13,756 nt of DNA from Oscillospiraceae bacterium (GCA_029240015.1 JARBTU010000019.1:1-13756), one strand, 5' to 3'. Positions 1 to 7,553 are shown, numbered from the stretch's first letter. Notes: generated by a model from the sequence alone, not told the origin. Numbers and translations are program-made.

Positions 1-136
1 TTAGCTCTTTTTTTGTATAATCAAGTTAGTATTATAAAAAGGAAGTATCTAAGTCATAAAATCAGAGTGCTCTTTTATTACCGTTTTGTTCCACTGTTGT
101 AGTTTCCCTTTCAAGCACTCAATCCTTTAGATTCGA
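1..136. other. Spacer downstream of the AraC gene, no gene seen
   Basis: This AT-rich stretch follows the 3' end of the leftward AraC gene. The minus frame that ends in TAA at 1-3 meets another stop at 49-51, so it is not a credible gene end. A 6-bp inverted repeat (gagtgc at 65-70, gcactc at 115-120) has a loop of over 40 nt and no clear U-tract, so I do not call a terminator. Confidence 0.5.
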
Positions 137-961
137 TTAGTTTTTGCTTGAGGGCGAAACCCCAAACCGCTTGACATACGCACGATAAAAAGACGAATAG
201 TCATTATATCCGCATTCTATTGCAGCTACCGTTGGAGGGAGTCCCTCACTAATTCTTTTACGTGCTTCCAGCAGTCGTTTGATTGAAATATATTTGGCGA
301 TAGAACTCCCCGTAGCTGCTTTAAAGAGCCGCCCAAGATGTGAGTCGCTTAAAAAGAAATGATTGCACAAGTTTGAGAGATTCAAATCTTCAAACAGATG
401 ATTGTTAATATATTCAACAAGTTCCTTTGAAATATCCGAAGAGTGTATACTTACACTTTCATCAATTTTCATTTCAAATGCAAAGTTAATATGATTTAAA
501 AGATTAATAAGCGTTGTAACCACGTTAAACCGCATGTAATCATGCGGCAGTTGATATATACAGATGTCTGTTATATAATCAGACAAAGTATGGGGGAAAT
601 CGCGGCGGGTATATTTGTTGTTTTTACCCAAGTCGCGATTGTTATATGCATTTAATAAAAGATAATTGGGGTCGATAGGCTTTATTATAGACTCAGAAAA
701 CTCAATTACAAGTCGTTCATAGGGGCGTGTCGGATCGATTAAAAGGCGGTGTGTTTCTGCCGGGCGCATAATTAAAATGCAACCGGGTTCCAGTGTGTAT
801 TCAGAACCTTCAACCATATAGACGCCTTTTCCTGCGATAAAAAAGAAAACCTCATAATGTTCATGTGCGTGCATGTGATAGTGATCTGCATCGGGCTTAT
901 TGTCTTTGGCGTGGTGGAAATACAGCCCATCAGCAACAAATTGGCTTAAAACTTCGCGCAT
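137..961 (-). CDS. AraC-family transcriptional regulator with N-terminal cupin domain
   Basis: This 274-aa cytoplasmic DNA-binding protein probably controls the divergent polysaccharide-degradation genes. Residues about 10-95 look like the AraC-type cupin (His-rich HYHMHAHEHYE stretch, then FIAGKG and LEPGCILIMRP strands), which in this family senses a sugar or oligosaccharide. Residues about 175-272 form the double helix-turn-helix domain: helix pair 1 near 193-215 (LSDSHLGRLFK) and helix pair 2 near 243-265 (AAIECGYNDYSSFYRAYVKRFG), ending with the family signature GVSP. Length is typical for cupin-type AraC regulators. The start is supported by a ribosome binding site (AGGAGGA on the minus strand, near 967-973) a few bases upstream, and by a good promoter at 992-1020. 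The ligand is unknown. The link to the GH115 gene is inferred from position and divergence. Confidence 0.93.
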   Translation of the reverse strand: MREVLSQFVADGLYFHHAKDNKPDADHYHMHAHEHYEVFFFIAGKGVYMVEGSEYTLEPGCILIMRPAETHRLLIDPTRPYERLVIEFSESIIKPIDPNYLLLNAYNNRDLGKNNKYTRRDFPHTLSDYITDICIYQLPHDYMRFNVVTTLINLLNHINFAFEMKIDESVSIHSSDISKELVEYINNHLFEDLNLSNLCNHFFLSDSHLGRLFKAATGSSIAKYISIKRLLEARKRISEGLPPTVAAIECGYNDYSSFYRAYVKRFGVSPSSKN

Positions 962-991
962 AATAATCCTCCTTTTTCACCCTGTGTTACC

Positions 992-1020
992 ATTATAACC
1001 GACTATGTTCAGATAATCAA
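992..1020 (-). promoter_or_regulatory. Sigma-A-type promoter of the AraC gene
   Basis: On the minus strand, TTGATT (1015-1020) is followed by a 17-bp spacer and a perfect TATAAT (992-997). Transcription would start near 985, giving a leader of about 25 nt that carries the ribosome binding site. This is seen in sequence only. Confidence 0.7.
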
Positions 1021-1050
1021 TATATAATGAAGATATATGCAATTGAATTG

Positions 1051-1098
1051 TAATTTTGAAAATGATACGATGTAAATGTAAATTGTTTTTCAAAATTA
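1051..1098. promoter_or_regulatory. 12-bp perfect inverted repeat in the divergent spacer, candidate operator
   Basis: The arms taattttgaaaa (1051-1062) and ttttcaaaatta (1087-1098) are perfect reverse complements separated by 24 bp. They lie between the AraC promoter and the first rightward gene. A TATAAT overlaps the right arm (1097-1102) without a convincing -35, as expected for an activator-dependent promoter. A smaller odd palindrome, caattgaattg, is at 1040-1050. The operator role is inferred. An RNA hairpin with a large loop, or chance in AT-rich DNA, are alternatives. Confidence 0.4.
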
Positions 1099-1199
1099 TA
1101 ATAAAAAATATTGTATTAAATGTATAGTTGTTATTACGGTTTTAATTGAAAAAACAAGCATTGGGCAGATGCAAAAACAAGATATGGGAGGAAATTCGA

Positions 1200-1418
1200 G
1201 TGAAGAAACGCTACTTGCAGTGTCAATGAGTGTTGTTATGGCGTTTTCCGACATTGTAACAACGGGATTTACAGCCGAGCATTAGACCCAAAAAACAGAA
1301 AGTAGCAGATGAAATTAATGCATTACCAACTGCTTCAAATATTACGATTAGTGATGGCGCTAAGATAAAAGCAGCTCTTGACAACTTTAATGCACTTGTA
1401 ATCGAAGAGCAAAATAAA
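1200..1418 (+). pseudogene. Frameshifted 5' part of a secreted module protein
   Basis: A ribosome binding site (gggagg, 1186-1191) stands 8 nt before a GTG at 1200. This frame reads VKKRYL, the basic start of a signal peptide, but stops at 1227. The hydrophobic continuation (VSMSVVMAFSDIVTTGFTAEH) is in another frame from 1220 and stops at 1283. From about 1284 the original frame resumes with RPKKQKVADEINALPTASN, which runs without a stop into the reading frame at 1419. A one-base loss near 1217 and a one-base gain near 1281 would therefore explain the break. Residues encoded at 1302-1418 resemble the short helical modules (INALP..x..I...A...F.ALV) seen in Firmicutes surface proteins. It is either a true pseudogene or a pair of sequencing errors. 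Confidence 0.6.
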
Positions 1419-2069
1419 ATGACCGACGAGAAACAAAAATTGGATACACTTATTCAAAAATATGTGAGTATAAATGATTTTGTAGTGACCAAGATTAATC
1501 AACCAAGCAGTTCAAGTTTTATTGTAAGCACGAATATAACGTTGATTTCGCCAATTGATTATGATATGTATTATACAACTGATGGCTCAAAGCCTGTGTT
1601 GGGAAGAGCAAATACAAAGAAACTGGATAAACATTCTCTTGTTAAAATTCCATTGACAAGCACAACAACAATCAAAGCAGCAATATCAACAGTGCTGGGT
1701 CTGGGTGTAGTGAACACAGAAACATATACTATGAAACCGTCCCCAACTGAAATAGAAGTTGAGAGTTTTACAGTTTCTTGTGAAATGTTTGTAAATGTTG
1801 GAAATAAGGGTCAGATTTCAGTTTCTAAAATTTTGCCTACAAACGCAACAGAAAAAAACATATCATACAAAGCACTTAACGATTTTGCATCCGTTTCAAG
1901 CAGCGGACAAATCACAGGGAAAAAATTCGGATGGGCTAAGATCGAGGTTAAAGTCGGCTCAGTCAAAAGGATAATAAACATAAAAATTAATAAAATTAAA
2001 ATAAAACTTCCGTCTGCTGTAATAAAGCATTTGCAAACGACATCCATCAAGGCATACTCAGCAAGATAA
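1419..2069 (+). CDS. Secreted-type protein fragment: chitobiase/beta-hexosaminidase C-terminal-like and Big_2-like modules
   Basis: This reading frame of 216 codons starts at an internal ATG and is best read as the downstream part of the broken gene at 1200. Residues about 25-105 match the CHB_HEX_C type of fold (STNITLISPIDYDMYYTTDGSKP, then TSTTTIKAA), a non-catalytic module found in secreted glycosidases. Residues about 115-195 resemble a bacterial Ig-like Big_2 domain (ILPTNATEKNISYKAL, FASVSSSGQITGKKFG). No catalytic domain is visible. The ATG at 1419 has no ribosome binding site, so on its own it is unlikely to be translated or exported. The stop lies 54 nt before the GH115 gene, suggesting that both were one transcription unit. 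The role was probably carbohydrate or surface binding. Confidence 0.6.
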   Translation: MTDEKQKLDTLIQKYVSINDFVVTKINQPSSSSFIVSTNITLISPIDYDMYYTTDGSKPVLGRANTKKLDKHSLVKIPLTSTTTIKAAISTVLGLGVVNTETYTMKPSPTEIEVESFTVSCEMFVNVGNKGQISVSKILPTNATEKNISYKALNDFASVSSSGQITGKKFGWAKIEVKVGSVKRIINIKINKIKIKLPSAVIKHLQTTSIKAYSAR

Positions 2070-2123
2070 AAATAATAGTGAAAAATTAATAGGCAAAATA
2101 CGAATGAAAAAGTGGGTTGAATT

Positions 2124-5100
2124 ATGTTAATAAAAAAGATAACTGCAATTGTAATAACGCTTGGAATGCTTATTTCTTGTGCCTCTCCGCTATCCTCATT
2201 AAATGTGTCTGCGGCGAGCAGTGGGTTTGAACTTTTTAATGCAGGCAGTGTTGCAAAAATATATTTGGATACCGATGCAACAGGAAAAACCGAGCATAAG
2301 CAGGTCGTTCGTGCCGGAAATGACTTGAAAAATGATATTAAAGCGGTAACTTCGGTTGAACCGCAAATCGTTTCGACGAAATCAGCTGTTGGGACAAAAG
2401 CAATCATTGTTGGAACACTTGGCAAAAGCGATCTAATTGATGAACTGGTTGCGTCAGGTAAGATTGATGACAGTGAAATTACAGGACAATGGGAAGCCTT
2501 TATGATGAAAGAAGTCGAAAAGCCTTTCCCAGGCTGCGACAGTGCTTTGATTATAGCCGGAAGTGACAAACGCGGGACAATTTACGGAATTTATGAACTT
2601 TCTGAAATGATCGGAGTTTCGCCTTGGTATTGGTGGGGTGATGTTCCGATTGAAAAGAAGTCAAGCATTATTCTGCCAAAAGCGGATATTGAAAAAACCG
2701 AAAAACCGGATGTTAAATTCAGGGGGATATTCATAAACGATGAAAAGAATTTGACCAACTGGTCGGCAAAGTTCAGCAACAGCACAACAAGTCCCGGAAC
2801 ACCGAATCCGGATATGTATGCTCATGTATTTGAATTAATGTTAAGGCTTAAATCAAATACATTATGGCCTGCTATGCACAATTATTCGACAGCGTTTAAT
2901 GCTGCCGTAAACCCGCAAACAGGAAAACCGTTTAATGCACAACTTGCGGATAACTATGGCATTATCATGGGTGCTTCACACTGCGAACTGCTTTTACGCA
3001 ACAACGAAACGGAATGGGGTCCGTGGTGTGACAAAAATGTTGGCAAATATAATTTGATAAAGATTAATAATGACTGGCATCAAAGTTATGACTACACCGT
3101 TAATCCAACTGCCATGAATGCATATTGGAGAGAGCGTGTTGCTGTAAATTATAAATATGACAACCTTTATACCATCGGCTTGCGTGGCGTGCATGACTCA
3201 GGGATCTTATGTAAAAATCTTGCAGATCCAACCTACGAGAATAAAGCAAAAGTAGTAAAACAGGCCGTAGAAGCGCAAATTGAGATCCTAAAGGAATTTG
3301 AACAAAAATATTATGAGGAAACAGGGGAACGTAAAGTATTTGATAAGGTGTATTGCCCATATAAAGAGGCAGCCGAATACTTTAAATATGATCTTTCCCT
3401 CCCACCCGAAACTTATCTGCTTTGGGCAGATGACAACTACGGATATGTCAGAGCGATAGGTGACCAACCACAACTTGATAAATATCAAGGCGCAGGCGTT
3501 TATTACCACATATCGTATTGGGGAAGACCAAACAGTACCCTTTGGGTGGCTTCCACTCCGCTGACACAAATTTATTCCGAGATGAGCAAGGCTTACAACG
3601 CGGGCTCAAAGGATGTGTTTATGCTAAATGTCGGAGACATTAAGCCAGGAGAAATCCCAATAGAATTTTTCATGAACTTAGGCTGGGATATTGATGAATA
3701 CAATGAGAATACCATTGGGAATTATCTTGCAAAAATTGCGGCAAGAGATTTTGGATTCAATGAGCAACAGTCAATAGAGTTTGCAAACATTTTAAAAGAA
3801 CATTATCAAATAACAGCAGCAAAACGACCTGAGACCCAAGGGAAAAATATGGGGACGGAGTATAGTATAACCAATTACGGGGATGAAGCGCAACAGACCA
3901 TCAATAAAATGATTGATGTATGCAACCGTTCGGAAACGCTGATGAACTCGCTTGATGCAGGCAAAAAAACGGCATACTATCAAATGGTTCAGTATATGAT
4001 AAGAGCCAGCAGATATAGTTTTGAAAAAAGCTATTATCAGCAGAAAAATCAGCTCTATTATACGCAGGGCAGGTTTGCATCGGTAAATGCTTATGCAAAA
4101 GCTTCTTTAGACGCGTATTCGAAAATTCTATCTGACGTAACATACTATAACACAACCTTATCCTCAGGAAAGTGGAACGGAATTCTCAATCCATATGTAT
4201 CAGACATACCTCAACCTGCAGGCAGTCTCCCGCTGTCTTATGTTTCTGATATTAGTGCATCGGATGGGGTAGGCTACGTTTGTGAAGGTCAAATCAACGG
4301 AACAGAGTCTGTTACGATGAATTTCAATTCACTTACTGATGACCAAAGATTTATTGATGTATTCAACAGAGGGAAAACACAAGCGAATTTCAAAATAACA
4401 ACAGATGAAAAAATAAAGATTATTACATCCGGGAATACTGTTTTAACAAAAACCACTGAAAACAACAAAAATGTTTACATCGGAAAAGTAAATGTTGAGG
4501 ATCGAGTTTGGGCAGTTGTAGACTGGAGTAAAGCGGCTGACGGAAAACAAACTGCAAACATCACGGTTAGTGATGATTTTGGAAACTCAAAAACATATAC
4601 TGCATCCATTGTGAAAGCAACTGTTAATCCTGAAACCGAAAAATCTACCAATAACGGATTTTATGAAACAAACGGCGAAGTTTCTATTGAAGCCGAGCAC
4701 TACAGTAGAAATGTTGCAGTAGGCGGTCAAGAATGGAGAGTAATGCCTGGGCTTGGCAGAAGCGGCGATTCAATGAAAGTCTTTCCGGACCTTTCCGCTG
4801 CGACAAATGCTACAAGAATAGACTCGAACTTCGAAACGACTTCTCCATACTTAGAATATAAGGTGTATTTCGAATCAACCGGAAATTTCATCCCAACCAT
4901 GTACAGGTTGCCTACTTTGAACGAAGGCAAAACTTGCAGAACGGCTATACAGTTTGATAACGGCACCATTTCGTTATTTAAAGGAAACACGTTCGCAACA
5001 GATGAGGATACCGGAGCTTGGGCGACAGGGGTACTTAACAACATAGAAAAACTCACCTTAGATAATGAGCCTTTTAATGTTACAACACCGGGCTGGCACA

Positions 5101-7187
5101 CAATAAAAGTTTATAAATCGGATGCGGGTATAGTCATTGATAAACTTGTTTTAAGAAAACAGTCACAACCTGAAAAAGCGTCACATCTTGGCGCTCCCGA
5201 AAGTTTTAATACGATCATCTCGTACAATAAACAATCTCTTGCAAAAGCGCCGACTTTTTCTTTGAGTGACTTAACTTTCCCTGAATCCAATCAAAAATAT
5301 TACTTTGATTTTTCAAGCGATGCATCCAATGTATCAGCGGGGTATATTGGCATTGACAATAAGATGCAAAAATCTGCACTCAAATGCTATGAATGGGATT
5401 CTGATGGTTTTGCAAGTCTGAATGCCGCTATCCGAACAGCGGAAAAGACTTCGGTGCGCGACCAAGGAATCGTTTATAGCGCAGCCGCTTCAGGCATAAA
5501 ATTCAAAATGCCGAAAGCAGGTAAATATTTGGTAAGTTTAGCAATCGGCGACCGTCTGTCAGGTGGAATATCGGTTTCTAACATGAATGTAACCGTAAAC
5601 GGCAGCGAAGTAATAAAAGGGCTGAATGTTACAAGCGGACGCACCATTGAAAAAGGGTTTATTGTAGATGTTTCAGAAGATCAAACATTAAAATTGAATT
5701 TATCCGGCAGCTGGGTTTTGGCAGCGGTTGAAATTACTCCTTATAAGGAAGCAACTGCGAATGACGGGAACTTAAGTTTTACTCCTGATATAAACGGTAA
5801 TATCAATATTGAGGCCGAAGCGGCAATGGAAAATTCAGAATATGCCCAGTCTGTGGTAGGAACAGATAGTTATCAATCAGAATGGGTTCCTTCCAGCGGT
5901 ATCAGCGGTCATGGAATGTTTGCAGGACCTAATGTGAACAACGGTTACTCTGATACCAACATGGCAACGAATAAAGGGGCTAAGCTGAAATATAAAGTTA
6001 ACTTTAAGAATACAGGGGTCTATAACGTTTGGGTTTTGGTAAAAAGTCAGTGTGCTGATGATGACTCGTTACTGATTTCAATAGACTCCGGAACACCAAT
6101 TGTGTTAAACGATTTTCGTGATACCGAAAGTAATTTTAAATGGTTAAATGCAGGACAATTAAGCGTTTCAACAGCAGGAATACATACGCTTACTGTTTGT
6201 GAGCGTGAAGATGGTCTTGTGCTTGATAAAATTGTCTTGACAAGGTCGACTGTAAATCCAATTAACACTGGTGGGGTAATGACACGGGATAAAGAAACTA
6301 TAGACACGACACAGCTGGACGCTAAAATTCAGCAAGGAATGGCTTTATTGGATGGAAATTATCCGGAAGACGACTTAGTGGAATTGAGATTAGCGATTCA
6401 AAATGCGAATTATGCCAAATCAAAAGAAAATGTCACGAATGCCGAAATTGCTTCCGCATTGGATAGATTAACAAAAGCGATAGATAAACTGAATCCTTCT
6501 GTTAAGCCTACAAGGATAGAAATCAGTAAAAGGTCTTTGTATATTCAGGTTGGGAAAACTGCAAACCTTACCGCTGTTATTTCACCATCCAATGCAACGA
6601 ATAAAGAGGTACAATGGACTTCTGCTAATAAAAGCGTTGCCACCGTTGATTCGAACGGTAAGGTTACTGCCAAAGCATCTGGTACAACAACCATCTATGC
6701 AACCACTTCAAACGGTCTGCAAGCATCCTGCACGATTTATGTTAAAGGATGGTATCAGTCTGCAGGCAAATGGTATTTTAACGATGATAACGGCAAAGCT
6801 ACCAACAAGTGGATTAAAGACAGCAGCAAATGGTACTATGTTGATGCAAAAGGTGTAATGCAAACCAACAAATGGATTAAGTCGAGTGGCAAATATTATT
6901 ATGTTGACAGTAAAGGCGTAATGTCAACCAATAAGTGGATAAAATCCAGCGGGAAATATTATTACGTTGACAAGAATGGTATCATGCAAGCCAACAAGTG
7001 GATTAAGGCAAGCGGCAAATATTATTATGTTGACAGTAAAGGCGTAATGTCGACCAACAAATGGATTAAATCAAGCGGTAAATGGTATTATGTTGATAAG
7101 AACGGCATAATGTTTTCAAATACTTCTAAAAAGATAGGTGGAAAAACCTACAAATTCAACAAGAGTGGAGCTTGCATAAATCCATAA
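2124..7187 (+). CDS. Secreted, multi-module GH115 alpha-glucuronidase with cell-wall-binding repeats
   Basis: GH115 enzymes remove (4-O-methyl-)glucuronic acid side chains from xylan and related glycans. Order of parts in the 1687 residues: signal peptide 1-30 (cut after VSA likely; LISC at 16-19 also resembles a lipobox); N-terminal alpha/beta domain about 45-190 (DKRGTIYGIYELSE, SPWYWWGD); catalytic core about 198-530 with family stretches FRGIFINDE, NTLWPAMH, GIIMGASHCE, TIGLRG, LLWADDNYGYVR, YYHISYWGRP and MLNVGDIKPGEIP; helical part to about 670; GH115 C-terminal beta region about 850-1025 (VSIEAEHY to HLGAPES); an unassigned beta module 1045-1207; a CBM6/35-like module about 1225-1375 (INIEAEAAM to LVLDKIVLT); FIVAR-like 1395-1456; Big_2 1461-1541; choline/cell-wall-binding-type repeats 1543-1687. 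Core GH115 enzymes are far shorter. The repeats suggest that the enzyme stays on the cell surface. The ribosome binding site is weak (aagtggg, 2110-2116). An 8-codon ORF starting at 2104 overlaps the start. Target glycan is inferred. Confidence 0.93.
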   Translation: MLIKKITAIVITLGMLISCASPLSSLNVSAASSGFELFNAGSVAKIYLDTDATGKTEHKQVVRAGNDLKNDIKAVTSVEPQIVSTKSAVGTKAIIVGTLGKSDLIDELVASGKIDDSEITGQWEAFMMKEVEKPFPGCDSALIIAGSDKRGTIYGIYELSEMIGVSPWYWWGDVPIEKKSSIILPKADIEKTEKPDVKFRGIFINDEKNLTNWSAKFSNSTTSPGTPNPDMYAHVFELMLRLKSNTLWPAMHNYSTAFNAAVNPQTGKPFNAQLADNYGIIMGASHCELLLRNNETEWGPWCDKNVGKYNLIKINNDWHQSYDYTVNPTAMNAYWRERVAVNYKYDNLYTIGLRGVHDSGILCKNLADPTYENKAKVVKQAVEAQIEILKEFEQKYYEETGERKVFDKVYCPYKEAAEYFKYDLSLPPETYLLWADDNYGYVRAIGDQPQLDKYQGAGVYYHISYWGRPNSTLWVASTPLTQIYSEMSKAYNAGSKDVFMLNVGDIKPGEIPIEFFMNLGWDIDEYNENTIGNYLAKIAARDFGFNEQQSIEFANILKEHYQITAAKRPETQGKNMGTEYSITNYGDEAQQTINKMIDVCNRSETLMNSLDAGKKTAYYQMVQYMIRASRYSFEKSYYQQKNQLYYTQGRFASVNAYAKASLDAYSKILSDVTYYNTTLSSGKWNGILNPYVSDIPQPAGSLPLSYVSDISASDGVGYVCEGQINGTESVTMNFNSLTDDQRFIDVFNRGKTQANFKITTDEKIKIITSGNTVLTKTTENNKNVYIGKVNVEDRVWAVVDWSKAADGKQTANITVSDDFGNSKTYTASIVKATVNPETEKSTNNGFYETNGEVSIEAEHYSRNVAVGGQEWRVMPGLGRSGDSMKVFPDLSAATNATRIDSNFETTSPYLEYKVYFESTGNFIPTMYRLPTLNEGKTCRTAIQFDNGTISLFKGNTFATDEDTGAWATGVLNNIEKLTLDNEPFNVTTPGWHTIKVYKSDAGIVIDKLVLRKQSQPEKASHLGAPESFNTIISYNKQSLAKAPTFSLSDLTFPESNQKYYFDFSSDASNVSAGYIGIDNKMQKSALKCYEWDSDGFASLNAAIRTAEKTSVRDQGIVYSAAASGIKFKMPKAGKYLVSLAIGDRLSGGISVSNMNVTVNGSEVIKGLNVTSGRTIEKGFIVDVSEDQTLKLNLSGSWVLAAVEITPYKEATANDGNLSFTPDINGNINIEAEAAMENSEYAQSVVGTDSYQSEWVPSSGISGHGMFAGPNVNNGYSDTNMATNKGAKLKYKVNFKNTGVYNVWVLVKSQCADDDSLLISIDSGTPIVLNDFRDTESNFKWLNAGQLSVSTAGIHTLTVCEREDGLVLDKIVLTRSTVNPINTGGVMTRDKETIDTTQLDAKIQQGMALLDGNYPEDDLVELRLAIQNANYAKSKENVTNAEIASALDRLTKAIDKLNPSVKPTRIEISKRSLYIQVGKTANLTAVISPSNATNKEVQWTSANKSVATVDSNGKVTAKASGTTTIYATTSNGLQASCTIYVKGWYQSAGKWYFNDDNGKATNKWIKDSSKWYYVDAKGVMQTNKWIKSSGKYYYVDSKGVMSTNKWIKSSGKYYYVDKNGIMQANKWIKASGKYYYVDSKGVMSTNKWIKSSGKWYYVDKNGIMFSNTSKKIGGKTYKFNKSGACINP
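6807..7121 (+). repeat. Five tandem 63-bp units encoding cell-wall-binding repeats
   Basis: Each unit encodes 21 residues of the pattern KWIK-SSGK-YYYVD-KGVM-TN, beginning at 6807, 6870, 6933, 6996 and 7059. A diverged copy precedes them (from 6750, WYQSAGKWYFNDD) and another follows (TSKKIGGKTYKFNKSG). This is the CW_binding/choline-binding repeat type, where aromatic residues bind cell-wall teichoic-acid choline or glucan. SSGKYYYVDSKGVMSTN and ASGKYYYVDSKGVMSTN alternate with YYYVDKNGIM forms, which suggests duplication of a two-unit block. The array is within the GH115 coding sequence and its unit number may vary between strains. Confidence 0.9.
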
Positions 7188-7203
7188 TATAATTTCTTTT
7201 TAA

Positions 7204-7235
7204 ATAACTGCTTGCCAATTGGCAAGCAGTTATTA
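7204..7235 (+). terminator. Hairpin terminator after the GH115 gene
   Basis: A perfect 32-bp palindrome (16-bp arms, aataactgcttgccaa and its complement) starts 17 nt after the GH115 stop codon. As RNA it gives a 14-bp stem with an AATT loop. The following TATTATTTAA is only a modest U-tract, so termination may be incomplete. Confidence 0.6.
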
Positions 7236-7270
7236 TTTAAGTCAAAAATTGTTATGAATTAAATAATTGC

Positions 7271-7322
7271 ATGAACTGTATTTTTATAGTTCATCATCAC
7301 ATACTATCACTGAGGTGATGAT
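7271..7322 (+). promoter_or_regulatory. Structured leader able to mask the start of the small gene
   Basis: Three pairings compete. Arms 7271-7280 and 7285-7294 form a 10-bp stem (one G-U) around TTTT. Segment 7293-7300 (atcatcac) is the exact complement of 7315-7322 (gtgatgat), which holds part of the ribosome binding site and the apparent ATG. Segment 7306-7310 (atcac) can pair with 7315-7319 around a TGAG loop. Regulation of translation by switching between these is inferred, not shown. Confidence 0.35.
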
Positions 7323-7488
7323 TATTTCTGAATATATTCATTTATGCCTGTCCGATTTGTTAGACAATGATCTGTCCAGTTATGAGTATTTTTATTCCCT
7401 GTCAAAAGACATGCAAGATAAAATAACGAAGCTTGATTTAAGGTCATTTGACGAGATACAAGATTTCGTTGACAGCCAAAACACATGA
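7318..7488 (+). CDS. Small protein of unknown function (about 56 aa)
   Basis: I do not recognise a named family. The product is soluble and acidic, with aromatic residues clustered in the first half (EYIHLCLSDLL, SSYEYFYSLSKDM) and a charged helical second half (RSFDEIQDFVDSQ). It has no signal peptide and no membrane segment. It has its own terminator, whose stem includes the stop codon. The start is uncertain. GAGGTGAT (7312-7319) is an excellent match to the 16S 3' end but overlaps the ATG at 7318. An ATT at 7324 would have ideal spacing, GTG at 7315 is also in frame, and the frame stays open back to a TTG at 7267. Compact size and coding-like composition suggest a real gene. No link to its neighbours is evident. 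Confidence 0.6.
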   Translation: MIISEYIHLCLSDLLDNDLSSYEYFYSLSKDMQDKITKLDLRSFDEIQDFVDSQNT

Positions 7489-7522
7489 GAACGTTTTAAA
7501 AACGGTTCTCATGTGTTTTTTT
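7478..7522 (+). terminator. Rho-independent terminator overlapping the stop codon of the small gene
   Basis: Arms aaaacacatgagaac (7478-7492) and gttctcatgtgtttt (7505-7519) are perfect complements with a 12-nt AT-rich loop, followed by more T residues to 7522. The TGA stop of the small gene (7486-7488) lies in the left arm. Confidence 0.85.
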
Positions 7523-7524
7523 AT

Positions 7525-7553
7525 TTGATATCAAAGATTTTTTATGATATAAT
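7525..7553 (+). promoter_or_regulatory. Promoter of the dehydrogenase-ABC transporter unit
   Basis: TTGATA (7525-7530), a 17-bp spacer and TATAAT (7548-7553) form a near-consensus sigma-A promoter. TGA directly before the TATAAT gives an extended -10. It begins right after the preceding terminator, and transcription would start near 7560, leaving a leader of about 65 nt. Confidence 0.78.

Noticed and set aside
2104..2130. Eight-codon leader peptide (MKKWVELC) overlapping the GH115 start
   Set aside because: It has no ribosome binding site and no attenuator hairpin beside it, so it is probably chance. A broken alternative N-terminus is possible but unsupported.
2166..2189. Lipoprotein signal (LISC) at the GH115 N-terminus
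   Set aside because: The motif fits a lipobox loosely, but a normal signal peptidase site (VSA followed by A) comes 11 residues later and the protein already has C-terminal wall-binding repeats. Lipid anchoring is not excluded.
1811..2569. Long open frame on the minus strand (252 codons)
   Set aside because: It runs antisense through the Ig-like module, the spacer and the GH115 N-terminal domain, which have clear family matches on the plus strand. Its product is low-complexity Ser/Ile/Phe-rich and has no ribosome binding site or recognisable domain.
6550..6858. Second plus-strand open frame of 102 codons inside the GH115 gene
   Set aside because: It is a shifted reading of the Big_2 and repeat region. 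The Lys/Gln/Pro/Leu-rich product has no family resemblance.
6807..7121. Tandem repeats as a possible CRISPR array
   Set aside because: The 63-bp units are contiguous, in frame and code for cell-wall-binding repeats. There are no unique spacers and no cas genes.
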